A DNA stretch of 64,000 bases from Pochonia chlamydosporia 170 (taxonomy: Eukaryota > Ascomycota > Sordariomycetes > Hypocreales > Clavicipitaceae), in NCBI RefSeq assembly GCF_001653235.2, contig NW_019154064.1, forward strand, positions 1 through 64,000. Direction: 5' to 3'. Every line of letters begins with the position of its first letter. The stretch's first letter is position 1. A program made the position numbers and the translations under genes. Under the pieces are notes generated by a model. The model saw nothing but the letters and a program-made list of their open reading frames with translations, made no database searches and was not told the DNA's origin. Below are positions 54,128-64,000 of this stretch, one piece after another.

Positions 54128-54350
54128 TGTAACGGGCTGAGCCGTAGATGTGCATTCGGCTGATGCCGATGCTAATAACGCCACCAAATGAAGGTCTCAC
54201 AACCGGCCCCTGAGCCTCGACTATGTAAACTAGATAGCCAGCTTCACGAGAGCTCCTAGTTTCTCTCCTCTGCAATGCAATCAACTTGTTGGTTTCCAAG
54301 CACGCTTCTGGCTGAATAAGCCCCGTGCCCCTTACACCTTCTCCGTTACA
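54128..54350 (-). mobile_element. LTR-C, 5' LTR of a degraded Copia element
   Basis: 223 bp with TG/CA ends and perfect 8-bp inverted ends (TGTAACGG/CCGTTACA). A gag fragment lies downstream on the minus strand. Related copies: 62995-63233 (same orientation) and 41499-41590 (opposite). Confidence 0.8.
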
Positions 54351-54658
54351 CAGCGGAAACTTCACGATATTTTATACACTCGGAAGCGTGTTCAGTCAAC
54401 AGAGGCACCATTATCCGACAGTATCAGCTGGCAATTTAAAAGCGGTAGATGCTTATTTCTTTGGAGCCAGCGCTTCAACAGAGTCGGGCCTGAACATGTC
54501 TGTCACTGTGGTTCTGTCTTACATTTGAACTGTTACGCCAATGGTGCTGTCTCACTCAAATATGCTCCCACTATGCTCCACGCTCTTCTCGGCATTGCTC
54601 CATCAGATAGAATATAAGATGCAAACCAGTAACCCGTGTCCCTACTCGAAACCCGAAC

Positions 54659-57600
54659 TTAAAGACTCATTATTAGCCATTCCCATTCCTGAGAACCGAT
54701 TGTAGGCCCTCCCACGTTGTGTTGAGGGGCCTCTGGTAGATGGTGGTTCATTTGAATCATGCCTCCATGGGCCGCCAGATGTCGTTGAGGAGCCACGATT
54801 AAGCTGCTCGATAGCGTAGTGCTGGAAACAGATGGCTTGTGAGGCGAGTAGCCGATGGATCGCAACATGTCGCTAGGTCCAGTCGCTTCGTTGTGGCTGC
54901 CAATATCGATGTCCGAAACGTCATCAGCGACGACCCTCCTGCTTTGCTTGTGTTGTTGTTTGGAGGAAGCCGAGGGCAGTCCGGATCGTGAAGCAGACGA
55001 GGCACCTGGGCCAGGAGTTGCCATAGGTGGAGCAACAGCGATGGGAACAACACCGTTGTCGCCGGCAGCTGCAGCATCGGCACCCTTGTTACCATAATGG
55101 CTGTTCGGGGTGCTACCAGTCGTGTTAGGACCGGCGCTCGTGCTCGTGGCCACGCGACTCTCGCAGTACTTCGGCAGCATAGTTCGGGTAGCTGGAAGGG
55201 AAGTCCTGCTATTGGCACTGTTCATGTTAGAGTTGGCGTTTTTGCTACCTGCAGCCACAGTGGCAATTGATAAAGTTGAGCTCTTGGGAGACGCGGCAGA
55301 GCCAGTGTGGTTCTTTCTCGATCTCGCCCTGCCACCAGATCCATCAGGCATCGAACCTCTGTTCCTCTTCCTGATAACGTCAGTCTTCAAACTCAAAGGT
55401 CGGACAACACCATGCAGCTTAAGGAACAGCCCGCAAGCATTGCACAGAGGCTGGCCATCCGGATTTCGTCTCCACAGCGGCGTAGCCTGGGTAAAGCAGT
55501 TTGTACATTCTGGCGCGCTACCATCGTTCTGATTGCCGCCAGCTGCCTGCAAGTTGGTTGATGAACCACATTTGGAGGACGGGGGAGACAACGGGCGATT
55601 TGGAGCAACAGACGAAAATTCTGACGTGATACCAGGCACGTCGGTGCGAGGAGTAGGCAAGCTCTGGGCAATTTGTTCAAAGCCATCGTGCTTGGCGGCC
55701 ATATGCGATGTGGTTGATGCCGTCCGAGGAAGCTTCTGCTGTCTCTTGTCGTTACTAGCCTTGAACGACAGAGACCGCCCCAGTCCGGGGCTCTCCCAGT
55801 CACCACTATTGTCCACATAGTCGGTGGTTGTGCGGCCAATCATCACCTGCTTGCGAGGACCGCCAGGGAACCGAGTAGTCTGGGGACTGAACTGTCCAGG
55901 AAGCGAGGCGTTCCAGCCCGTTGGCGCTTCATCATCCACGAACGACAAGAAGTCACTATGCATTTGCAGGTTCCCCGCTTGCATGTTATTGCCGCCGTCC
56001 TCGTCATCGGAATCTCCTCCAAATGAGAACATGTCGTCCGGCCGCCTGAAGACAGCGGGCGACGCAATTTGACTATCAGTCTGGAATACCTGACTCGGGT
56101 TGACGTGGCTAAGTGAGCTTAGAGCAGTGCTAAATGTGGATTTGGATCCAGACTCTGTACCTATGGCCGAATACATCTGGCTACCGGTATTGGAACCGGT
56201 ATACATAAACTGTTCATTATGGCCCAGGTTGTTGCTCATGTTCTGAGTAGTTTGCTGACGCATACTTTGAGGCCGCTGCTTGCGATTATCTTGAGAGTCA
56301 GAATACAAGCCATCGCCATCACCAATAGCCATGGGAGTGGAAACAGTTGGCTGGTAGGCAGATCCCGGCGGCGAGTTCAGGTCGGCATTGTTGAGAGACG
56401 AATTTGGAACCAAGGAGCCAGTATTATACATGTTGGAGAGAAGACCATGGGGTATCATTGGAGAATTGGAGAGAAAAAATGAAAACTTCTGCCGAAACTG
56501 TGCCGCCGGGTTCACGTCCGTGAAAGTGTCAAGAGCAAAGCGAACAGGGTAATCACCGCCTTGAGACAATTGCTGCATCGTAACCGAGCTGGTGGTGTCA
56601 AGAGAATATCCCTGAAGCTCAGAATCAACTTCAAGATTGGAGAATCCGCTTGATGTGCTGCCGTTGACTGCCAGTACCTGCGGTGACAAGTTGACGGGGC
56701 GTTTCCGGTTCTGTATATTGTATGTTAGCGATAGTGTAGCCAAATAACGGTGGATCATGCTGTGGCATGTTCAAGTCAAAAGCAATGTTGTAAAAGATGA
56801 ATGGCTCAGGCCAGGGGCAATAACGCGTCATGCCAATTGTAACCGATTGGGGGTGGTACTCACACGACCTTCATCAATTCTTGTTTTGTGATTATGACGC
56901 TGGACGTGGTTGAACTCCTCATTACCTGATCGCTGGTGAAGCGGGTCCGACTGAGATACGAAGTGATTGGCAGCAGAGTCCTTGCGAGGCTTGATGGGGA
57001 TTCCAGAAGCCGATTGATCACCTGCAGGACATACGTCGTCGAGCTTGGAAGCCGGTAGCGGGGACATGAGACTAGATGCGCTAGCGATATTTTCAGAAAA
57101 GATGTCATGGCCGAGATTCATGGCGTGTGCATTGTTGCCGGCATTGATTTTTGTTTCTGAAGTCTTTCGTAATCGGGCAATGCCACTGGGCGTATTTGAA
57201 AAAGAGCCCACTTGTTAGCCAAAATGTCAACCGACGATGATGCAATACGAACGTGGTTTTACAAGTCTACGACTATAGATATAAAAAAGACGTACCTGCT
57301 CTGGTAGTCCTTAAGCTGGCGAGCTTCACCCCCCTGTTTCTTCTTGCGCATGCTCAGAGCCATCATGCGCCAGGTGAGATTCTCGAGGCGCTGTCGGTTC
57401 TGCAGCTGCGGCCTTGCTTTCGTGAAGAAATTCCAGACCTGGGCGGCGGCCAGCGGGTCATCATACTGCAACTGGTCAATCGATAGGGTGGCATCGACTG
57501 CTGCGTTATCGAGAGATGGAAACAAAGCGTTGCCGAGTAAGTCATTGCTGGCGATGACAAAGGCCTGAGACAATTCAGAGCTGACGGCGGTGAGGCTCTG

Positions 57601-57699
57601 GTGGCCGCCACCTCCATCATCATGGCCTGGATGATCGGGCCGTTGAGAAAATCGAAAGTCGTGTTCTGTTATGGTTGAATCCATCACAGCGACCGGCAT
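54659..57699 (-). CDS. areA: areA/nit-2 type GATA transcription factor, global nitrogen regulator
   Basis: Exons 57296-57699, 56864-57185 and 54659-56710. Introns 57186-57295 and 56711-56863 are in frame; 925 aa. The N-terminal block [38 protein letters not shown] is the DUF1752 region of AreA/NIT2. A second conserved stretch spans the first splice ([13 protein letters not shown]). The single GATA finger, C-X2-C-X17-C-X2-C, is at about 640-668 ([14 protein letters not shown]...[13 protein letters not shown]), followed by a basic tail. The protein ends [10 protein letters not shown], the tail that binds the co-repressor NmrA in this family. It activates genes for secondary nitrogen sources when ammonium or glutamine is low. 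A GATAAG site lies 42 bp upstream of the ATG. The chosen ATG is the first in frame; a longer N-terminus from an upstream exon is possible. Confidence 0.92.
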
Positions 57700-57740
57700 A
57701 GAAGTAGCCAGGGAACGTCGCGACGCTGATGGGCATATTA

Positions 57741-57746
57741 GATAAG
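57741..57746 (+). promoter_or_regulatory. GATAAG site upstream of areA
   Basis: A consensus HGATAR site (tta-GATAAG) just upstream of the areA start, compatible with autoregulation known for this family. A single short site also occurs by chance. Confidence 0.35.
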
Positions 57747-58785
57747 TCAAGTGTGGAAGTCGAGAGCCTACGGCAGTTGACGAGAAGAGGCAACCACCAA
57801 GAGGAGCCGCGAACGCACGTGCTTCAAATATTGGCAGCTCGGTGCCTCAAGCCATGATAGCCAACTTCAGTGAGAGCCACAGTGATCACTCTGCCACTCA
57901 AATCCAGGTGCTCATTGCCGTGTCATTCTTACTGTGGACTGTGCAGCTTGCACTTTGCGTTGGGACTTCAACTCGATCTCCTTATTCGTAGCCACTTACG
58001 GCCTTGGGCTACTGTAAGGGCTTCACCTGATTGCAGTGGTGTATTTTTTTTTATAGCTCTGCGTAGTCGTCTAGTTCCTCTGATCTAGTGATATGTTTGT
58101 ATTCATGATGGGTGTGTATTGTGTTTCCTCATCCCTGTCGTCCAGTCCACCTTATGTACATCATAGGTGACTTTCCCCACCGCCACTATCCTGACACCCG
58201 CGACTTCGTATCTCAATACAGTTGGTGCCTTCATCACAAGTAGGATTGGCCGCAAGTCATTTCTAGGCTCTTCCATTCCGTCAAATCGCCGAGCGTGTCT
58301 CTGCAGCCCAGGCACCGGTGGTCTTGTAGACGGTTAAGTTCGCAGCCTTTCAAGACTACGCGCTGCTTTGTTTTCGGCCTTTGCAGCCGCCATATAATGG
58401 CTCCGTTCGATCGAACAGGCCGTCGCCGTTGGCAGTGTGGCTAACAGTCAAGCTCAGACTTGACATTTCTCAATCAAGTTCGACTTTTCGTCAAGTCAAG
58501 TTCTCAATTCAAATTAAGGGGTTGTCGTCAATCAATCAAGTTAAAGGTGCATGGAGGGGCCTGCTTAGCCCCAAACATATCGCCTCCTTATCGGCGGCAG
58601 TACGTTGTCGCCTTGTTGGTCGTCGCCATCCATTGTCTTATCAGCATTAACTTCGTATCTAACAGCCTCAGCAAAGTTGACCTTCCACAAACAACCAACG
58701 TGTTCATGTCAAGCGTAGCATCAGCATCATCCTCCGCCCGCCCGCCTGCCTTACACCAATAGTCGCCCCTCATCATGTAAAATAT
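57747..58785. other. areA upstream region
   Basis: No gene. At 58460-58545 the words tcaagt(tc) and atcaatcaag recur. A T tract lies at about 58047-58055. Presumably areA promoter and long 5' UTR. Confidence 0.4.
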
Positions 58786-59501
58786 TTGGATGACAGCACA
58801 GCCCCGTGTCGGGAATTTCAACCGGACCGGCCAACCGAGAAAGCCGCTCAGACTGGAGGACGGCTTCTGACCCCAGAGCCAACCCCTGGAGTCGAAGATG
58901 GGAGGGTCGCTGCAGATCTGGCCAGAAAGGCAGCAGAGACACGCCATGAAGAAACACCAGCGTCGCCAGCCCAGCCAGCTACTGGCACAGATGCAACGGA
59001 GATTAAGTCGGATAATGCGCGGCAGGAAATTGAACGGATACTGCTCTGCGCTGATAATTCCTATGCTGAGATTCTGGCAGTGAGCTCAGACCCAACGGAG
59101 GAAGAAGTCGTAACTGCTTGGAAACGGCTTGGATGCATGTTGCACCCGCATTATTGCCTTCATAATGATTCCAAGGCGGTCTATAAGAGTAAGTGAATTA
59201 ACTGTTAGCTATGAGCCTGCCACTAACGTGCATGACAGAAGTCCGACGGGCGGCAGGGCAGATGGGCGTAGATCAAACATTCATCGATGAGGTCAATCTT
59301 TGGGACGGTAAAGAGGTCCTCACGGCGAGTCAGCTTGATGGAACCAGCGAGGATATTCAGAGGCGATCGTACGGTCAACGCACCGCTGGGAATGGTTACA
59401 ATCCTCACCCTTCGTCGGGCAAGAGGCAACACGCGGGAGAAGGGTTGGCGATTGCACAGATGCAAGGTCTGTGCCGGCTCGCAAGCGCCGCAAATCTGTA
59501 G
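58786..59501 (+). pseudogene. Degenerate J-domain protein, 5' end unclear
   Basis: Exon 58786-59188, intron 59189-59238 (gtaagt, ctaac branch, acag), exon 59239-59501. The J-like core reads NSYAEILAVSSDPTEEEVVTAW, KRLGCMLHPHYCLHNDSKAV and, across the splice, YKKVRRAAGQMGVDQTFIDEVNLWDG split over two exons. HPD, required to stimulate Hsp70, is HPH here, so normal co-chaperone activity is not expected. No in-frame ATG was found before the first conserved part (the frame starts from TTG; atg-taa lies just upstream). The start was lost or lies in an unseen exon. The end is a tail of low complexity. Confidence 0.5.
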
Positions 59502-61697
59502 CCTATACTCCAGGCAGCGCAATGCAGAAGGCCTTCACAAACTGGATTTAGCTGTCAGTGATTAATACTGCACAGGTTATGTCATGGATTGCCGATTTCT
59601 CACAAGCACCTTTGACAAGCTCGCTTCACACAGGGCTCTCAGTGGGTAATTGGTCCAGTTGCCCACGAGGTATGTCGCTGAGCTTGACTTTGGGCAGACC
59701 ATCTCTTTCGAGTGATATTAGTACCTATAATCATTAAGTACATAATGCTATTGAATGCTAAATCGTTCATATAGTTGATGTGAAACGAAAAGAGTCGCCA
59801 CTGCGAATTAGCGCTAGCAAGATAGAAAGCAACGGCACCACCCGTCCAGTCGCGGTTTATTTTGTGCGAGTTTCGGCTCCGCGGACCTTGTGTCACTGTA
59901 GATCTTGGATTTCCGCAACAACCGTTATGACACTGTGTTAAGACCGGATTCGGATTCCCTTGTGCTATGGTAGTTTCCCGACTTCTGACGCACAACCAAC
60001 ATCTGTGTCTCTTGGTCAAAAGTTCCCGCATAAATAAAGTACCATGTGAGAACTTTTGATATAAAACGCACTTCGGGCTGAGTCACCGGATATGAGCTAT
60101 CATGTATTTCCTGTCACCCTAGCAGTTAACTCGGAATGGTCCCACACTGTAGTACAAACAGAATCCTCAAGTGGGACGATGTGTTGTACGAAATAAGGTC
60201 AGTGTCAGGATATGAATTATTACAAGGGGCTAAATCGTTCCATATCCAAACGAGAGCAATATCATGGTCCAAAGTTAAAATTTATTTTTTGGATGTTCTC
60301 GTTAAGAAGGTGCCCGCAAGTAGGATTTACGCTGCCTCCATCACCTACTCATGAAAATATCGTCTTGCTGACTCCAGCCATCTCGGGAAGGCGCTCTACA
60401 AATAACGCGATAAGCCTTAAATCGTCACTAACCTCAATTTAGCGTATTAAGCATATCGTAAGTGTATTATAGCCAGCAAAAGGAGCAACATACATCTAAT
60501 AACCCAGCCAAGGTCTAACGGGGACCGAAAGCGGGCTTGAAGGATTTTCCAGGTACCATTAACCTATATGACTGGATGACTTTTCCATAGGTACGTTTCC
60601 TTTGCCCCAGGTTATTCATGCGATTTCTGGACGGTTACTCCACATTATTCGTGGCTGAGTACGATCCCAAACGCTTCAATTATCACGCCACTCAACCATT
60701 TTTAACCAACTCCGTCTAATGTCGCATTTCACGTGAATTTTGTCAGAATTACAACATCTACCCTAGCAGACTGGATATGCAGAGAGTGTTAGTCATGTGA
60801 GTAGAGGCAACTCCCACCAAGGCAAGGAAGAGTGAGGATCATACATATTGAAGCCAGAGCCCAACCACCATAAAAATACGTATATGAACTCCACAAGCAG
60901 ATCGAGCAACAAAGTTAATTTACGCAAGGCACTCTGTCATACTGAATAGGCAAGCCAGATTGACGCTTGATACTATGCTACAACTTCTTAAAACCAGCGG
61001 ATACCAGACTGCTCGCCTCGGCTTCCAAGGAGATAAAACGTCTTTTAGGAGTGGAGTCTGTCTCCTGAAGGGACAACATACTGTCGGCCGAAAGCTCCGT
61101 TTTTGGACTGAACCCGCCTCCGTGGAACTAAAGGCACCGAGTCCTCCTGGGTATCGGAGACTTGGGTGACAGCATGGTGAAGATTCGGCTCATAACTGAT
61201 TGGCACCTGGTAACCGGTTGGATGTTATATCATATCCGAACCCCTGGTCTAATTCCGTCTAAGTAAACAATGGCATTGCGCAGCTATTGTAACTCAGAGC
61301 GAACCGCATCGACGTCTTGTTTCTTCAATTGCGCACTTCGCCTCTAAAGTTCTGCGTAGAGTCACAATAGTTGGTTTTGCACCTGGTTCTAAACGATGGT
61401 TGCACCACAAATGTGAGAGATCCATGAGCTTGTCCAAGGCTTAGCGGTCGAGTTTGCCATTTAGACGCTTTGTAACCTGCGCGAGCATTCTATGACCCTC
61501 CAGTTCCAGAGTACCGGTAAATAAAATGTAACATGTCTTGGACCAGAAGCACACCGAAGCCCCATGACCAGGACAGTCCGGGTTGTGACAGCACTGATGT
61601 CTGAGTTGAGGCAAACTGGGTTCGAGTATAAATTCTCGTGCCTTCTACCCATCTTTGATCCATCATTCCCGTACAGCACCTTCATAATCATTTCAAA
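59502..61697. other. Longest gene-poor spacer
   Basis: 2.2 kb without a recognisable gene. A 69-codon frame at 60960 (MTLDTMLQLLKTSGYQTARL) and frames at 60136-60442 have no domain. A tataaa at 61627 serves the next gene. Confidence 0.4.
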
Positions 61698-62500
61698 ATG
61701 TCAGGTCAGAGTGTTGGCCAATTCAGTCACAACCACCAGTATGACGTCCCTTCTTCCCAGCATGTCTCCGGTACATATGGGTCTGCCAACTACGCCCCTG
61801 CTCCAGGGATCTCTCCGATCCAGGCCCGGCCGAACTATCACCCGCCGCAACAGCAAATATCCCAACAGCGGGATTCGCAGCTGGGCAACACACAACAGCT
61901 AAACATCCATGCTTGTAATGCTCCACCGAGCAGTCCAAACCGCCCTGGCAATGGCCATAGCTACGCGGAAGAACTGGGCAGCCAGTCCGATTTTTCTAAC
62001 TCTCAAGACGTCACCCATCAGCTAGTACAACAAAATCAGATTGGCATACAGGACACGGCGGAGCAGGCAGTACAACTTCCAGAGTCCACACCCGCGTCTC
62101 CAAGTCGTCTGCTATCACATGAAGAGGTAGTCAATTTGGTGGTCAAATTGCAGGCCCAGCGGGAGATCCAACGGGATGAAGCATTATACAAGGCATTTCT
62201 AGAGGGTCAGAGATCGGTCCAAGCCCATGTGGACTCTTCCACGCGAGTGTTGAATGCGTCGGCTAATTGGTAATGTCCTCGAACTTCTTGTCATTCATAA
62301 CTCTAAGCTGACCGGAAACAGGATTAATCTACAGATAAGAAAGTGTGTTTTAGAGTCTGGAATTGAAACATGAAGATGCTAAACCTACTTTTAGGGAGGA
62401 TTCTGCGAAGTTGCAGTCGACAGAGCAACTTCTTCGCCAAGCAAGCGTGCAGTTTACAGGTGGAAGCGGAAGTGGCTTTTCTGATCAGCCAATGAATTAG
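61698..62500 (+). CDS. Gln/Asn/Ser-rich protein, two exons, function unknown
   Basis: Exon 1 is 61698-62269, the intron 62270-62394 (gtaatg, tgctaaac branch, tttag) and exon 2 62395-62500; the split codon is TGG and the product 225 aa. Residues 1-130 are disordered and rich in Q, N, S and P (MSGQSVGQFSHNHQYDVPSS). A predicted helical core follows (LLSHEEVVNLVVKLQAQREI, ALYKAFLEGQRSVQAHVDSS) and a Ser/Gly tail. The start has TATAAA 71 bp upstream and context caaaATG. I do not recognise it. It might be related in style to the Gln/Pro-rich ORF at 63239. Confidence 0.6.
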
Positions 62501-62565
62501 GCGCCTCCTTAATATGGCTTTTGGTATTAGTGTAAAGAATTACATTATTTTTCGGGAATTGCTAT

Positions 62566-62614
62566 ACCGGCATGACACTTTGGCTACACCGGCATGAACC
62601 TTACACCGGCATGA
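62566..62614 (+). repeat. Triple ACCGGCATGA array
   Basis: Direct copies at 62566, 62588 and 62605 (spacing 22 and 17), preceded by TATA. The same architecture as the GTGCTACAA array at 23311 (spacing 22 and 16) and the double motif in the pogo-1 ends. Confidence 0.6.
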
Positions 62615-62805
62615 CTTTTACCACTTTTGATTGGCTCGAACTTCTTCTGTTAGCCCTTCTTGATTCTGCCACCTTCACCTTAAGTACCCAAGTTATTAGC
62701 GTACTGTCTCAGTACTACAACACGATACTATCCAACGACTCTATCCAGCTCATGCCCAGCTTCTTGATTATTTTACTCAGCATTATACGGAAGAGCTTGA
62801 AATAA

Positions 62806-62920
62806 ACAAGCAGCTTCTGCGGTGCATAGCCACGTTCGGACTGGAGGAGCTCATGGTTACTCTGCTCCAGGGGTAACTGTCAACAATGCTCGATCTCATC
62901 TGATCTCGCAGTGTTCGGAC
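62806..62920 (+). repeat. LTR-D-related relic
   Basis: aaataaacaagcag, tgcatag.cacgttcg and gctcgatctcatctga match 26035-26180 and partly 38780-38820. No LTR ends remain. Confidence 0.4.
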
Positions 62921-62994
62921 CCTCTTCCATTTCACTCATTGCCGTGAATCTCTACGTCATACTTCAGTTATACGAGCTCGTTGTCTCTCAGCCC

Positions 62995-63233
62995 TCAATA
63001 CGTCCAGCGGACCAGGCATTTGAGGTGCACTTGGGTGATGCTAATGCCAATAACGCCACTAAATTAAGGTCTCACAATTTGCCCCTGAGCGTCAACATTG
63101 TGACAAGATGACCGACCCCTCGAGTGCTTCTAGTCTCTCTTTTCTCTGCAATGCCATCAATTTGTTGGTTTTCGAGACGTGTTTTAGCTAATACGTCACA
63201 TGCAACCGTGCTCTTACGGTACTGCCGTTGCAA
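62995..63233 (-). mobile_element. LTR-C copy (solo LTR, diverged)
   Basis: Matches 54128-54350 along most of its length (gatgctaatgccaataacgc, aaggtctcacaa, atcaatttgttggttt) and ends CCGTTGCA. No clean duplication. It ends six bases before the ATG of the next ORF. Confidence 0.7.
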
Positions 63234-63238
63234 TTCAT

Positions 63239-64000
63239 ATGCCTACGTCAAACCATTCAACTCGTGCGAATCTTCGCCGACAGCGAGGCCATGATCCCAG
63301 TGATCAGTTGCACCAGGAGAAACGACCGCAATCTAGCCAGCAAGCCAGATTCAGCCCTTCACCAGATGAGGTCCGACCACAATCCGCGAGTAGTTCTGTC
63401 ACAAGCACCAGCCGATTTTACGGGCTTGGAGACGATAACGCACTCGATAACCTATTCGCTTCTAGTCCACAGACATTTTCGAGCCTCCCGCATCCTCACG
63501 GCTCACAAGGTCTTCACGAGCCTGCATGGGAGCTTCGTTCAGATTATGAGATCTATCTGCAGAATGACTTCTTCCATGGACAAGAACATATTCAGCGAGT
63601 CACATCGCTTATACCAGGCCCAGAGCTCGGTCTATTTGCCTCTAAGCCTCCCGAATCACCCCAATCCGCTCAGCAGCCCCCAGCAACAAGAAGAACCGAG
63701 TTCCAATCCGCAATGAGCATAGTGCGAGATGTTATTGGCGAAGGGCGAACGTTAACCATTGATCTCGCGCGCTCATATGAACGGGTACGAGGATGGCGAG
63801 AGAGATGGGGTTGGCCACCCTTAAGTCCAGAAGCATATGAGCCCCCTCCGCCATACTCTCCAACCTGTAGGTTACCTACACAATCACTTCTAGTATCACC
63901 TACCCAGGAGAATATTGATTCATCGCCTATTCGACAGTCTATTTCCCCCATTCCAGAGCAGATCCTGAACCCACCGATTCCAGGCGATCCAGCGCCCTCG
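63239..64000 (+). CDS. Gln/Pro/Ser-rich ORF running off the right edge
   Basis: From ATG 63239 (MPTSNHSTRANLRRQRGHDP) the frame is open for 254 codons to the window end, far longer than expected by chance. The first 70 residues are polar and disordered (QEKRPQSSQQARFSPSPDEV). A more ordered part follows (EPAWELRSDYEIYLQNDFFH; EFQSAMSIVRDVIGEGRTLT; ARSYERVRGWRERWGWPPLS), then a PPPPY motif (AYEPPPPYSP) and a Pro/Ile/Ser-rich tail. PPxY binds WW domains such as those of Rsp5-type ubiquitin ligases. I do not recognise the family. A diverged LTR-C ends directly before the start. Confidence 0.6.
   Translation, partial: MPTSNHSTRANLRRQRGHDPSDQLHQEKRPQSSQQARFSPSPDEVRPQSASSSVTSTSRFYGLGDDNALDNLFASSPQTFSSLPHPHGSQGLHEPAWELRSDYEIYLQNDFFHGQEHIQRVTSLIPGPELGLFASKPPESPQSAQQPPATRRTEFQSAMSIVRDVIGEGRTLTIDLARSYERVRGWRERWGWPPLSPEAYEPPPPYSPTCRLPTQSLLVSPTQENIDSSPIRQSISPIPEQILNPPIPGDPAPS

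Noticed and set aside
54659..57699. Siderophore GATA repressor (SreA type)
   Set aside because: Only one GATA finger with a 17-residue loop, plus the DUF1752 block and the EWEWLIMSL tail, so AreA/NIT2 fits and SreA (two fingers) does not.

Overview
The window is fungal nuclear DNA from a filamentous ascomycete (Pezizomycotina, most likely Sordariomycetes/Hypocreales). The evidence is short GT-AG introns (42-153 nt) with ctaac/ctgac branch sites, an areA/nit-2 type nitrogen regulator, fungal-type secreted hydrolases, and a dense set of typical fungal transposons (Tad-like LINEs, Fot1/pogo, hAT, MULE, Helitron, Copia LTRs). The order-level placement is inference. The assembly has one 100-N gap (28885-28984). 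I saw no tRNA or rRNA gene and no CRISPR array.

Layout. 1-11633 is a transposon block: an LTR end, a LINE 3' fragment, a large Helitron RepHel region (minus strand, frameshifted and 3'-truncated), a hAT transposase readable as a two-exon gene, and a Fot1/pogo element with perfect ends and TA target duplication but one frameshift. 11700-22200 holds host-like genes: a 5'-truncated DDHD phospholipase, two small membrane-protein genes, a frameshifted unknown gene, a hAT relic and a 774-aa protein combining a PD-(D/E)XK-like motif with a kinase-like domain. 22200-31800 is again transposon-rich (MULE, LINE, two pogo-type elements), with one small conserved-looking gene at 26781.

32363-38573 holds two complete multi-exon genes for secreted enzymes, a type-B carboxylesterase (587 aa) and an M20 peptidase/amidohydrolase (404 aa). 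A solo LTR sits directly behind the second stop codon. 38860-46570 is a graveyard of fragments: LINE, FluG/DUF3435-like recombinase, nested solo LTRs, dynamin and MFS fragments. 46889-48816 is an intact arylsulfotransferase-like gene. It is followed by Helitron and LINE fragments and by two bZIP loci, one broken and one intact. 54659-57699 is a complete areA-type GATA factor, probably the only core regulatory gene here. The right end has a degenerate J-domain protein, a Gln-rich two-exon gene and a long ORF (from 63239) that runs off the edge.

The genes do not form an obvious pathway. The pattern is intact host genes separated by transposon islands. Target-site duplications, nested insertions and TGG/CAG-to-TAG changes that fit repeat-induced point mutation let part of the insertion history be read directly.
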